A DNA stretch of 64,000 bases from Deltaproteobacteria bacterium UBA6106 (GTDB taxonomy: Bacteria; Desulfobacterota; Syntrophorhabdia; Syntrophorhabdales; Syntrophorhabdaceae), in contig DIWM01000013.1 of NCBI GenBank assembly GCA_002428485.1, positions 1 through 64,000 on the forward strand. Reading direction: 5' to 3'. Made by a program: the position numbers and the translations under genes. This document shows positions 16,378 through 25,353 of this stretch, in pieces (position 1 is the first letter of the stretch; each line of letters begins with the position of its first letter). The notes under the pieces were generated by a model. The model was not told the DNA's origin. It did no database searches and worked only from the letters and a program-made list of their open reading frames with translations.

Positions 16378-17808
16378 ATGGACATTCTCATAAATTGCTT
16401 ATTCATGAACACCGCGAAGCCCTCTCAGGATTTTTCCATGCAGGAACAGCAGGGTATGGACCAGGTGATCCCGCAAGATTTTCTGGCGATCCTGCTTGAT
16501 AGACTGTCCGAAGGCAGCAATGCCTTTCTTGTGAACCCGGAAGGGCGTGAGGACAAACAGCAGGGATTAGAGACGATGCAGGGCGATGAGCCTTCGGGCG
16601 ATATGGACAATAAAAAAGACCTTATGTCGCTGCTGCAGCCGTGGCTCTTGTGGGAGCAGGAGCCGGCAGGCAAGCCCCCTGTCCATATTGATGGTATAAA
16701 TGACGCCAATGAAAAAGAGGAAGATGCAACTGCACATCCTGAGATGGCCGAAACATTGAATGCCCTGTACAGCGATGCCAAAGCCGGCGGAGAGCCGCTG
16801 ATCTGTTTTTCCGTTCAAAGGGACGACTGTGCAGACAATGGGAAAGCAGATGGCCAACCGGCTATTTCCCATGAAACAACAGAGGAGCCGGCCACGATGT
16901 TCCAGACAGCGTTGACTGATAAAGGCTTGTTTGTGCCGGTACGGGACAACATGACCGCAAAAGAAAGACAGGACAGCGTCCATGTTGATAATGGGCCGGT
17001 AAAATATATTATTCACGAGAAAGAAGGCGACCTCTCGCTAAAACCCTCTGAACCTGTTGTTGGGGAAGAAAGGTCGTTGTTGTCCGGCGAAGACAGAGAC
17101 GAAAAAGAACTGAACGGGAATTACCGCATACTCTTTCAGAAAAGAGATGCCGGGACGATGGACCGAAAAGATATTTACGGGAAGGGCATCGTTCGGGACG
17201 AGGCCATTTTGCCGCCACGCGAGGTCATTGAAGAAGATCAGAATATAACGTTGTTGACGGTAAAGAGAACGTCGGCGCCGATCTCTCCCGAGGGAACTAC
17301 GGAAAAGGTCAAAGCTGTACCGGGAGATGAACAGGAATCAGCAATGGCGAAGAAGGAGACAAATCTCTTTCAGCGGGGAGAAGATCCCCGGGCAGATAGG
17401 CTTTACGGCAAAGAAGGGACAAAGGCCTTTGACAGGGCTTTCGGTTCGGCCATCGCGGACAGGGTGGCTCAGGTTGTCGAGCAATACGCAAACAAGGGCA
17501 CATCGATGGACATGGTGATGCGGCTGAAAATAGACGAGAAAGAAACGGTCCTCGTCGGGCTGAAGGACGACGGCCAGAAGGTTACCGTGCAGATCAAGAC
17601 GGGCAGCGAAGGGGTCATGAATTTTATCCAGTCCCAGAAAGATACGATCATGAGGCACCTGGAAGGAAAAAACATATATGCGAATATTATGGTCGATATC
17701 AATGACCAGAGGGAATTTGAGAGACGCGACAGGCATGAGCAAGAGGAAAAAAATGGTCAGTACGAGGAAGGGGAGGATTTCAGCGCCTTCCTTAGCGAGC
17801 TGACTTAA
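16378..17808 (+). CDS. fliK: Flagellar hook-length control protein FliK
   Basis: Secreted ruler that sets hook length and switches export specificity. The long, low-complexity, charged N-terminal 370 residues are typical. The conserved C-terminal hook domain lies at about 365-450 (MDMVMRLKIDEKETVLVGLK, then VTVQIKTGSEGVMNFIQ). The open frame extends 12 codons upstream to a GTG, but those codons overlap the putative promoter, so I start at the ATG 14 nt after the -12 element; a Met nine codons later is also possible. It heads a unit with flgD and flgE. Confidence 0.88.
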   Translation: MDILINCLFMNTAKPSQDFSMQEQQGMDQVIPQDFLAILLDRLSEGSNAFLVNPEGREDKQQGLETMQGDEPSGDMDNKKDLMSLLQPWLLWEQEPAGKPPVHIDGINDANEKEEDATAHPEMAETLNALYSDAKAGGEPLICFSVQRDDCADNGKADGQPAISHETTEEPATMFQTALTDKGLFVPVRDNMTAKERQDSVHVDNGPVKYIIHEKEGDLSLKPSEPVVGEERSLLSGEDRDEKELNGNYRILFQKRDAGTMDRKDIYGKGIVRDEAILPPREVIEEDQNITLLTVKRTSAPISPEGTTEKVKAVPGDEQESAMAKKETNLFQRGEDPRADRLYGKEGTKAFDRAFGSAIADRVAQVVEQYANKGTSMDMVMRLKIDEKETVLVGLKDDGQKVTVQIKTGSEGVMNFIQSQKDTIMRHLEGKNIYANIMVDINDQREFERRDRHEQEEKNGQYEEGEDFSAFLSELT

Positions 17809-17818
17809 AGGAGGCATT

Positions 17819-18448
17819 ATGGCAATAGGGAGCGTAAGCAGTATTCTCCAGGCATCAGGGATAAGCAAGGAGGCAACAAGCGCCGCTCAATCAACGATCT
17901 CCATGGGCAAGGAGGATTTCCTGAAGATACTCATAGAGCAGATCAAGTACCAGGACCCTTTAGAGCCCCTGAAGCCGGAGCAGTTCCTGAGCCAGCTGTC
18001 GCAGCTGACACAGGTCGAGCAGCTGCAGAATATTGCCGCTTCCCTCGACGAGATGAAATCCTTGGCAGGCACAGGCAATATCACGCAGTGGCTTTCGGTG
18101 ATCGGGAAGAAGATCAACGTTGACGGCAATACCCTCTCGGCGGGCGACGAGGTGGCCCTTACGCCTGCAGGAGATTACGATCAGGTCATATTGATGCTTA
18201 AGAATGTTAATGACGGCAGCATTACAGAGGTGAGCTTCAACAAGGGAGAGAGCCTGTCGTATACGCACCAGGGCGCCGGTGACGTGGCCATTGCGGCCAC
18301 GGCGGTCAAGGACGGCAAGACGGTGGGCTGCACGACAAGCCTTTACCGCGTTGTAAGGGGCATGGAGACAGGCGACAGCGGCGTTGTGCTGGTTGCCGGC
18401 AACGGTGATAAGTATACAGTAAATAACGTCAAACAGATTAAAAATTAA
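17819..18448 (+). CDS. flgD: Flagellar hook assembly scaffold FlgD
   Basis: Hook cap needed for polymerisation of FlgE. The 209 residues carry the N-terminal signature KEDFLKILIEQIKYQDPLEP at about 31-50 followed by SQLSQLTQVEQLQN, and the C-terminal FlgD beta domains. A GGAGG ribosome site precedes the ATG, ten bases after the fliK stop. Confidence 0.96.
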   Translation: MAIGSVSSILQASGISKEATSAAQSTISMGKEDFLKILIEQIKYQDPLEPLKPEQFLSQLSQLTQVEQLQNIAASLDEMKSLAGTGNITQWLSVIGKKINVDGNTLSAGDEVALTPAGDYDQVILMLKNVNDGSITEVSFNKGESLSYTHQGAGDVAIAATAVKDGKTVGCTTSLYRVVRGMETGDSGVVLVAGNGDKYTVNNVKQIKN

Positions 18449-18459
18449 AGGAGGTTTTT

Positions 18460-20043
18460 ATGTTAAGTTCCTTTTTCTCCGGCATCAGCGGTTTGATTTC
18501 CAACAGCCATTCGATCAATGTCGTCGGCAACAATATCGCCAACGTGAATACGGTAGGGTACAAGGCGAGCAGGGCAACGTTCCAGGATGTGTTGTACCAG
18601 TCGATATTCGGGGCATCGGGGACAAGCCAGGTTGGAAGGGGCACAGCGCTGAGTTCAGTCGATACCCTGTTTGCACAGGGATCGTTCGAGAGCACCAGCG
18701 AGCCCACGGACCTCGCCATCGGCGGAGACGGATTTTTTATCGTGAAGTCCGGTGATAACGATACAAAATATTATACCCGCGCGGGGCAGTTCAGGTTCGA
18801 TAAGGACGGGAACCTTATAAACCCTGCCGGTTATCTCCTGCAGGGCAGGGAGATAGACAGGACAACGAATGCACCCTTCGGCGTTGATACAGATATCGTG
18901 ATCTCTCCTGAACCGAGCCAGCCGAGGGCCACAGAGTTTATCGGCATGAACGTGAACCTCCAGTCAAATACCACATGGGCCGGACATATCGATGCGAGCT
19001 TTGGCGGCGCGGGCACCGCTATCGCGTCTGCCACGTTAAGCGAAGGCGGTTATCCGCGGGTCGGTGACTATACCTTCACGGTATCAGGCACAACGCTTAC
19101 AGTAGCAGTTGCAGAAAGGGGACCTGACGGCGCCCTGACGGGTGATACAACGACCTATACCGATACGGTAGCAGCCGGGACGACATATACGAACTGGAAG
19201 GGATCCGGTCTCGATATCACCACGGCGGCAGCGCTGGCAGACGGCTCGCAGACGCTGGGGGTAGACGGTTTTGCCGTCAACTACGAGACCGCCACCCGCA
19301 ACCCCACGACAACCTCCAACTATTCATCGTCCATTACGGCATACGATTCATTGGGCCAGGCACATACGGTGACCGTCTATTTCAGGAAGTCCTATGAGAC
19401 GACCACGCCGCAATCCAGCGTCTGGGAATGGATGGCGCATCTTGATGCTGCTGACTCGGCAACCGGCGCAAACGCATTGGCCGGATCCGGCACACTCGTG
19501 TTCAATAACAACGGTGCCCTTACCATTGGCGGCAGCGCAAACACGGTAAATTTTAATTTTTCCCAGGGGGCAAGCGCTGACCAGGCGATTGATATCGTTT
19601 TCGGTTCAGGTTCAGGGGGCGGGACCACAACCCAGTATCCGATAGCCTCGACCACCAATTTCCAGACACAGGACGGGTATCCGCCGGGAGTCCTGCAGAA
19701 CGTGACCGTAAACAGCGAGGGGGTCATATCAGGTCATTATTCCAACGGCCAGATCCTCAGCCTTTACCAGATCACACTCGCAAACTTTAATAACCCGTGG
19801 GGGTTGAGCAGGGAGGGCAGCAACCTTTACTCCGAAACGCTTGAGTCAGGTGTTGCATATACCAACGCCCCGGGCGAGGGCGGCCTCGGGAAGATAAACC
19901 CCAACTCCCTTGAGCAGTCAAACGTTGACCTGGCCACAGAATTCGTCAAAATGATCGTTGCCCAGAGAGGGTTCCAGGCAAATTCAAGGGTTATCACGAC
20001 AACGGACGAGATCCTCGCGGAGCTCATGAATCTCAAGAGATAA
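18460..20043 (+). CDS. flgE: Flagellar hook protein FlgE
   Basis: Structural subunit of the hook. The 527 residues have the N-terminal FlgE/F/G signature (NNIANVNTVGYKASRATFQD at about 24-43), a Ser/Thr/Gly-rich variable middle and the C-terminal signature ending LATEFVKMIVAQRGFQANSR, with final ILAELMNLKR. GGAGG precedes the ATG. It is the last gene of its unit; an intrinsic terminator follows. Confidence 0.97.
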   Translation: MLSSFFSGISGLISNSHSINVVGNNIANVNTVGYKASRATFQDVLYQSIFGASGTSQVGRGTALSSVDTLFAQGSFESTSEPTDLAIGGDGFFIVKSGDNDTKYYTRAGQFRFDKDGNLINPAGYLLQGREIDRTTNAPFGVDTDIVISPEPSQPRATEFIGMNVNLQSNTTWAGHIDASFGGAGTAIASATLSEGGYPRVGDYTFTVSGTTLTVAVAERGPDGALTGDTTTYTDTVAAGTTYTNWKGSGLDITTAAALADGSQTLGVDGFAVNYETATRNPTTTSNYSSSITAYDSLGQAHTVTVYFRKSYETTTPQSSVWEWMAHLDAADSATGANALAGSGTLVFNNNGALTIGGSANTVNFNFSQGASADQAIDIVFGSGSGGGTTTQYPIASTTNFQTQDGYPPGVLQNVTVNSEGVISGHYSNGQILSLYQITLANFNNPWGLSREGSNLYSETLESGVAYTNAPGEGGLGKINPNSLEQSNVDLATEFVKMIVAQRGFQANSRVITTTDEILAELMNLKR

Positions 20044-20065
20044 GCGGCAGTGTAAGCCATGTCTT

Positions 20066-20093
20066 AAGGGGCTCAATTGCGAGCCCCTTTTTT
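20066..20093 (+). terminator. Rho-independent terminator after flgE
   Basis: AAGGGGCTC, loop AATTGC, GAGCCCCTT: a perfect 9-bp GC-rich stem running into seven Ts. It is the clearest intrinsic terminator in the window. Confidence 0.93.
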
Positions 20094-20243
20094 GTTGTCA
20101 ATTCAATGACGATCATGTGTCATCGAACGATACCCCGAGGGCCCACTTGTTTCATCCATTGACCGCTTGCCCTGCGCGACCCGATCCGTCATCCTCCGCC
20201 GTGCACGCCAACACACTGATATAGTTGAATTATTATCTTTAGA

Positions 20244-20292
20244 ACTTTTTTAAACTTTTCACCTTTCACTTTTCACCTTTCACCTTCTTCCA
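20244..20292. repeat. Heptad-repeat array abutting the fliL promoter
   Basis: Seven contiguous 7-bp units on the plus strand (ACTTTTT, TAAACTT, TTCACCT, TTCACTT, TTCACCT, TTCACCT, TCTTCCA). The reverse complement AGGTGAA is the unit seen after fliG. Its last base is directly adjacent to the -24 element. I see no clear inverted partner arm. The rest of the 290-bp flgE-fliL gap (about 20095-20240) shows nothing recognisable. Confidence 0.85.
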
Positions 20293-20308
20293 TGGCACAC
20301 TTATTGCT
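20293..20308 (+). promoter_or_regulatory. Sigma-54 promoter of the fliL-fliA operon
   Basis: TGGCACA-N4-TTGCT with exact spacing (GG 20294-20295, GC 20306-20307). Expected transcript start near 20319, leaving a leader with GGAGG before the fliL ATG. Confidence 0.9.
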
Positions 20309-20334
20309 TTTTCATCAACGACGGAGGATCGGGT

Positions 20335-20898
20335 ATGGATGAGGAAAAAAAGGAACGGAAGGCTGAAGAGAAAACCGGGGAAAAACCGGAGAAGCAAAAG
20401 AAGCCAGAAGCGAAACCGGCAAAAAAGGGAAAGATGAAGCTGATATTTTTCATCATTGTGCTGGTCTTCTGCGGGGCGATCGGCGGCGGCTACTTTATGT
20501 ACGGAGACGTGATAATGAAGAAATACCTGGGCGGGCAGGAAGAAGGACAGGCAGAGGCGAAACAAGAGAAGGACAGCAAAAAGAAGAACGGCGGCGTAGG
20601 CCCCATACTGGCACTGGAGCCGTTTGTCTTTAACCTCTCAGGGAGCGCTGTTAAATTTGCCAGGGTGTCCCTTGGAATAGAAGTAAAAGACCCGAAGATC
20701 ATGGAAGAGGCAAAAAAGATGGTCCCGGCGATCCGCGACAGGACATTATCGGTTCTTGGTACAAAGGTGCCCGAAGCGCTCATGGATGTTGGCCAGAGAA
20801 ACGAGATCAAAAAAGAGATTTACAGCAGCCTGAAGGACCTGTTTAAGAACGGTGAAGAGCTCAGGTCTGTATATATAACGGATATTATTGTCCAGTAA
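20335..20898 (+). CDS. fliL: Flagellar basal body-associated protein FliL
   Basis: Stator-associated inner-membrane protein. A Lys/Glu-rich cytoplasmic N-terminus (1-32), one membrane helix at about 34-54 (MKLIFFIIVLVFCGAIGGGY) and a periplasmic domain with the FliL pattern (LEPFVFNLSGSAVKFARVSL; LSSLKDLF-like C-terminus) over 187 residues. First gene of the long export-gate operon and preceded by a consensus sigma-54 promoter. Confidence 0.95.
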   Translation: MDEEKKERKAEEKTGEKPEKQKKPEAKPAKKGKMKLIFFIIVLVFCGAIGGGYFMYGDVIMKKYLGGQEEGQAEAKQEKDSKKKNGGVGPILALEPFVFNLSGSAVKFARVSLGIEVKDPKIMEEAKKMVPAIRDRTLSVLGTKVPEALMDVGQRNEIKKEIYSSLKDLFKNGEELRSVYITDIIVQ

Positions 20899-20908
20899 GG
20901 AGCTTGTT

Positions 20909-21883
20909 ATGGAACAGGTACTGTCTCAGGAAGAAATAGATGCGTTGCTTCATGGAATATCCGAAGGCGAGATAGAGACGCAAAAGGTAGAAGCGCCGCA
21001 GGAGCATAAAGAGGCCAGGACCTTCGATTATATAAGGTACACGAGAGGGAAAAAGGAAAGGCTACCGGCGCTGGATTTCATTTATGACAGGTTCTCGAAA
21101 TCCTTCAGGTCGGCGCTCTCGCTTTTTATGGAGAAAGAGATCGAGGTCGAACTCCAGCCGATCCAGTATGTCGGATACGAGGATTTTATCAAGACCCTGC
21201 CGCTGCCGACGAACATGAATATTGTTGTCACGGAGCATTTGAAAGGATTTTACATAGTGATCTTCGATGCGAAGATGATCTTTTCAGTACTCGAAACAGT
21301 CTTCGGCAGCACGAACATATCCGTTCCGAAGATAGTGGGCAGGGAATTTACGAAGATAGAGTTCAATGTCATTAAAAAGCTGATCGATCTGGTCTCTATT
21401 GAGATGGAGAAGGCCTGGGCCCCCGTTTATGAGATAAGGTGCAAATACTCGAGGTCAGAGATAAATCCTAATTACATCACCATGGTGGCGCCGGAAGAGA
21501 CGGTGGGGATAACTGAATTTAATATCGAGATAGGCGATATGACAAGCTGGATGAAGATATGCATGCCCTACGGGATACTTGAGAGCATCAAGGGCCACCT
21601 TACGACCACGCCGTCGAGAGAAGACATGGAAATGAGGGAAAAATGGTTTGGAAAATTGAAAGAAAGGGTTCTGGAGGTGCCCATCGACGTGAGGGCGGTT
21701 CTGGGAAGAAAGAAGATGCCGCTGGAAGAGTTCATCAGTATGTCCGATGGGAATGTAATAATCGTTGACAAGTATATAAGCGACCCGGTGGATATTGAGG
21801 TCCAGCAGAATGCCAGGTTCAGGGGCAAAATGGGGATCTATAAGGGAAACAAGGCGATAAGGATCGAAGAATCCGTCAACTAA
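20909..21883 (+). CDS. fliM: Flagellar motor switch protein FliM
   Basis: C-ring protein that receives CheY-P. The N-terminal CheY-binding motif is present (LSQEEIDALLHG at about 5-16). The CheC-like middle domain and C-terminal SpoA domain (VLGRKKMPLEEFISMSDGNV) complete 324 residues. I start at ATG 20909, 11 bp after fliL, with AAGGAG spaced ten bases upstream, rather than at an in-frame ATG inside fliL. Confidence 0.96.
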   Translation: MEQVLSQEEIDALLHGISEGEIETQKVEAPQEHKEARTFDYIRYTRGKKERLPALDFIYDRFSKSFRSALSLFMEKEIEVELQPIQYVGYEDFIKTLPLPTNMNIVVTEHLKGFYIVIFDAKMIFSVLETVFGSTNISVPKIVGREFTKIEFNVIKKLIDLVSIEMEKAWAPVYEIRCKYSRSEINPNYITMVAPEETVGITEFNIEIGDMTSWMKICMPYGILESIKGHLTTTPSREDMEMREKWFGKLKERVLEVPIDVRAVLGRKKMPLEEFISMSDGNVIIVDKYISDPVDIEVQQNARFRGKMGIYKGNKAIRIEESVN

Positions 21884-21892
21884 GGAGGCGCA

Positions 21893-22204
21893 ATGGAAGA
21901 ATTTGCAAAAGAAAACAATACCCTCTCAAGTCCAAAGAAGTTTGAGATCGACATCAGCAACCTTCTGGATATATCCGTTGAGATGTCCGTTGAAATAGGC
22001 AGGACAAAGATGCCGATCGGTGAGCTGCTGGCACTTTCCAAGGGGTCTATCATCGAGCTCAACAGGATTGCCGGCGACCTTGTTGACATATATGTGAACG
22101 AAAAGCTGCTCGGCAAAGGGGAGATAGTGGTTGTCAACGAGAGGCTCGGCGTAAGGATCATTGAAATAGCAACACCGAAGGAAAGGGTGCAGGAACTGGG
22201 ATGA
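21893..22204 (+). CDS. fliN: Flagellar motor switch protein FliN
   Basis: C-ring component, 103 residues, consisting of the SpoA domain (EIGRTKMPIGELLALSKGSI, DLVDIYVNEKLLGKGEIVVV). It follows fliM closely with a GGAGG site and overlaps fliO by four bases (ATGA). Confidence 0.96.
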   Translation: MEEFAKENNTLSSPKKFEIDISNLLDISVEMSVEIGRTKMPIGELLALSKGSIIELNRIAGDLVDIYVNEKLLGKGEIVVVNERLGVRIIEIATPKERVQELG

Positions 22205-22476
22205 TCGAGACCTATATCGGGATGCTCAAGGTCGTTCTGGTGATGCTCGGGATAGTTGCCGGCATCTATGCATTGAGCCGCTACTCCGGTAAGCTTAAGT
22301 TCCGGCTTCGCCCTCCCGATGAAGGCTGCGGTTTAAAAAAAGTGGATTCAATCTATCTTGGATATAAGAAGTTTGTCTCCGTTGTGGAGGTAAAAGATTA
22401 CATCCTCGTTATCGGCGCAGGAGACAAAGAGATCTCCCTGCTCGCGAAATGGAAAAAAGAGGATAAAGGACTATGA
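22201..22476 (+). CDS. fliO: Flagellar biosynthesis protein FliO
   Basis: Small membrane protein that helps assemble the FliP ring of the export gate. The 91 residues have one membrane segment at about 8-24 and a cytoplasmic domain with the FliO pattern VDSIYLGYKKFVSVVEVKDY. Sequence conservation of FliO is low; the position between fliN and fliP with four-base overlaps on both sides makes the call firm. Confidence 0.88.
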   Translation: MIETYIGMLKVVLVMLGIVAGIYALSRYSGKLKFRLRPPDEGCGLKKVDSIYLGYKKFVSVVEVKDYILVIGAGDKEISLLAKWKKEDKGL

Positions 22477-23231
22477 AGTATATCCTTATCGCTGTCCTCG
22501 TGATCTCCTTCCTCATCGCGCCTGCCTTCGCTGATGCAAAAACAGCCTCAAGGGAAAAAACCCAGACACAGATAGGAAGCCTCATTACATCATTCACCGG
22601 AGGCGATGGAGGAAGGAATCTCATTAATATTGTCCTCGTGCTGACGGTATTGGCTTTTGCTCCTGCAATACTTCTTCTCATGAGCGCCTTTACGAGGATC
22701 GTAATTGTCCTCTCATTACTTAGGCAGGCGATGGGCATAACGCAGCTGCCGCCGAACCAGATCATCATCGGCCTTTCTTTATTCCTCACGTTTTTTATTA
22801 TGGCCCCTACCTACGAGAAGGTGAGCGCCAACGCGCTGACACCCTACCTGAACAATAAGATCGGCTTTGAAGAATTTCTCGATAAAGGGTCGAAAGAGAT
22901 GAGCACCTTCATGTTGAAATACACAAAAGAGAAAGACCTGGCGCTTTTCATGAACATTGCCGCTCTCAAGAGACCCCAGGGCCCACAGGAGATACCGATC
23001 CGCGTCCTCGTCCCCGCCTTTGCGATCAGCGAACTGAAGAGGGCCTTTCAGATAGGATTCCTGCTCTATATACCTTTTCTCATGATCGACATGGTTGTTG
23101 CCAGTGTGCTCCTGTCGGCAGGCATGATGATGCTTCCGCCCATATTCATATCGCTGCCTTTCAAGCTGATGCTCTTTGTGCTTGTAGATGGATGGAACCT
23201 CCTCGTCGGTTCCATTATAAAAGGATTTTAA
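22473..23231 (+). CDS. fliP: Flagellar export gate protein FliP
   Basis: Core of the type III export channel. The 252 residues include a cleavable signal peptide (IAVLVISFLIAPAFADA, cleavage near 21), four membrane segments and family signatures (APAILLLMSAFTRIVIVLSL; ELKRAFQIGFLLYIPFLMID; MMMLPPIFISLPFKLMLF). Confidence 0.97.
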   Translation: MKYILIAVLVISFLIAPAFADAKTASREKTQTQIGSLITSFTGGDGGRNLINIVLVLTVLAFAPAILLLMSAFTRIVIVLSLLRQAMGITQLPPNQIIIGLSLFLTFFIMAPTYEKVSANALTPYLNNKIGFEEFLDKGSKEMSTFMLKYTKEKDLALFMNIAALKRPQGPQEIPIRVLVPAFAISELKRAFQIGFLLYIPFLMIDMVVASVLLSAGMMMLPPIFISLPFKLMLFVLVDGWNLLVGSIIKGF

Positions 23232-23245
23232 TTAGGAGATGCCCC

Positions 23246-23515
23246 ATGAGCCAGGACCTTGTTATCCAGATATTTCGCGACCTGCTGAAATCAACACTGA
23301 TCCTCATGGCGCCCATGCTTCTTGCGTCCATCGTGGTAGGCATGGTCGTCAGCATTTTCCAGGCAGCGACGCAGATACATGAGATGACCCTTGTTTTTGT
23401 GCCCAAGATACTCGTTATCGTCGCCTGTTTGATGGTCCTTTCCCCCTGGATGATAAACTTTGCGGTTACGTTTACGGCAAACATCATAACGAACATACCC
23501 TTGTATATACGATAG
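23246..23515 (+). CDS. fliQ: Flagellar export gate protein FliQ
   Basis: An 89-residue, two-helix membrane protein of the export gate (LILMAPMLLASIVVGMVVSI and ILVIVACLMVLSPWMINF). An AGGAGA site precedes this ATG; the longer frame starting inside fliP has no support. Confidence 0.96.
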   Translation: MSQDLVIQIFRDLLKSTLILMAPMLLASIVVGMVVSIFQAATQIHEMTLVFVPKILVIVACLMVLSPWMINFAVTFTANIITNIPLYIR

Positions 23516-23517
23516 CC

Positions 23518-24285
23518 ATGGCGGATATAGGAACAGAAGCTCAAAAATTTATGCTTGTATTCTTCAGGGTCGTATCAATGCTCTGGATGATACCGCTCCT
23601 TTCATCGAGATACGTCTCCGTAACCTTCAAGGCAGGAGTATCGCTCCTTATAGCCTTTCTCCTCTATGGAACTGTCGATGTTGCAGCAGATGTCCTTGGG
23701 GACCCCTTTGCCTTTTTGCTTATTATCGCCAAGGAGGTATTTATCGGTATAACTATAGGCTTTGTTGTAAAGATTGTCTTCTCGTCGATAACAGTAGCAG
23801 GCGATGTTATGTCGCTCCAGACCGGTTTTGCCTTTGCGCGGTTGATGGACCCCTTTACCATGACCCAGGTATCTGTGCTTGAGCAGGTAAAGTACCTCCT
23901 TGCCGTTATGATCTTTTTTGCTATCGATGCCCATTATATTGTGTTTAAGGCCATATCGACGAGCTTCAGGGAACTGCCCATCGGGTCTGCTGCATTGAGG
24001 GAGCCGCTTGTTCATTATGTTGTAAGCGCCACCGCAAAGATCTTCTCTGTGGGGCTGAAAATAGGGGCGCCGGTTATCATCACGCTTTTTCTCGCCGAGC
24101 TGGCATTCGGCATGCTCTCGAGGATGATCCCACAGGTAAACATATTTATTGAAGGGGTTCCGGTGAAGATCCTTATCGGAATAAGCATGCTCACGCTTTC
24201 CCTGGGTTTTATAGCGCCGTGCATGGCGAGCTTGTTTAAAGGCATGGATGGGGACGTTTTAAGAATATTGCGGTTAATGGTGTAG
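23518..24285 (+). CDS. fliR: Flagellar export gate protein FliR
   Basis: Export-gate membrane protein, 255 residues with about six hydrophobic segments. It matches the family in the region QTGFAFARLMDPFTMTQVS and in the C-terminal MIPQVNIFIEGVPVKILIG stretch. It lies two bases after fliQ and three before flhB, in the standard order. Confidence 0.96.
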   Translation: MADIGTEAQKFMLVFFRVVSMLWMIPLLSSRYVSVTFKAGVSLLIAFLLYGTVDVAADVLGDPFAFLLIIAKEVFIGITIGFVVKIVFSSITVAGDVMSLQTGFAFARLMDPFTMTQVSVLEQVKYLLAVMIFFAIDAHYIVFKAISTSFRELPIGSAALREPLVHYVVSATAKIFSVGLKIGAPVIITLFLAELAFGMLSRMIPQVNIFIEGVPVKILIGISMLTLSLGFIAPCMASLFKGMDGDVLRILRLMV

Positions 24286-24288
24286 AAA

Positions 24289-25353
24289 ATGGCCGAGAAC
24301 TACCAGGAAAAGACAGAGCAACCGACCGATAAAAAGATCGAAGAGGCAAGGAAAAAGGGGCAGGTAAGCCAGTCAAAGGAAGTGCCGACATGCATGGTGA
24401 TCCTTTTTTCCACGATCTTTTTATATTTTTCCGTAACACACGGATTTAACGAGATGTTCAAAGTCTATGTCAGTTATATGCGCAACATCAACCTGGATAT
24501 CAATACAGCGAATATTTACAGTATTCTTTATTTTGTCGTATACCGCTGGCTTTGGATTGTCGTTCCTGTTTTTGCCATCCTGATAGCCGTTACCCTTTTT
24601 GGGAACATCCTGCAGACAGGCTTCATGTGGAGCCCGGAGGCATTAAAGTTCGATGTGGAGAAGCTGAATCCTGTATCCGGCATTCAAAAGCTTTTTTCAA
24701 AAAGATCGGCTGTTGAAGTCTTAAAATCACTTCTCAAGATATTTATCCTGGCGTATATATCCTATTCGCTTATCATAAACGAGCTGCCGTATATCTTCTC
24801 GCTTACAGGGCAGGACACGAGATCCATCGTGGGATATCTCGGCAATGCATCCTTTAGCCTCGCGCTGAAGATAGGAATCATATTCCTTTTTATCGCCGGC
24901 CTTGATTACCTGTACCAGAGATGGCAATACAGGAAAGACCAGATGATGACCGTCCAGGAGGTGAAAGAAGAGCACAAAGAGAGGGAGGGAAACCCTCTTG
25001 TCAAGTCGAGGTTGAGAAGCCTCCAGAGAGAGATGGCCAGGCGGAGAATGATCGAGGACGTAAAAACCGCCGACGTGGTGGTTACCAACCCTACAACCTA
25101 CGCGATAGCGCTCAAATATGCGGCAGGAGAGATGCCCGCCCCGAAGGTTGTCGGCAAGGGGGCGGGGTTTGTCGCCGCAAGGATCAAGGAGATCGCCATG
25201 ATGCACAGAATACCGCTGGTTGAGAACCGGCCGCTTGCGCAAGGGCTCTTTTTTGCCGTGAAGGTCGGCGACCTTATTCCCGAGAAGTTCTACCTCATCG
25301 TCGCGGAGCTGCTGGCAGAGGTTTACAAGAGAAAACACAGGATGTCATTGTAA
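24289..25353 (+). CDS. flhB: Flagellar export switch protein FlhB
   Basis: Membrane protein that switches export from rod/hook to filament substrates. Four membrane segments within 1-215 and a C-terminal cytoplasmic domain. The N-terminus (EKTEQPTDKKIEEARKKGQV) is canonical. The autocleavage site usually written NPTH reads NPTT here (N267-P268-T269-T270), keeping the essential Asn-Pro but not the His. It shares one base with flhA (TAATG). Confidence 0.96.
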   Translation: MAENYQEKTEQPTDKKIEEARKKGQVSQSKEVPTCMVILFSTIFLYFSVTHGFNEMFKVYVSYMRNINLDINTANIYSILYFVVYRWLWIVVPVFAILIAVTLFGNILQTGFMWSPEALKFDVEKLNPVSGIQKLFSKRSAVEVLKSLLKIFILAYISYSLIINELPYIFSLTGQDTRSIVGYLGNASFSLALKIGIIFLFIAGLDYLYQRWQYRKDQMMTVQEVKEEHKEREGNPLVKSRLRSLQREMARRRMIEDVKTADVVVTNPTTYAIALKYAAGEMPAPKVVGKGAGFVAARIKEIAMMHRIPLVENRPLAQGLFFAVKVGDLIPEKFYLIVAELLAEVYKRKHRMSL

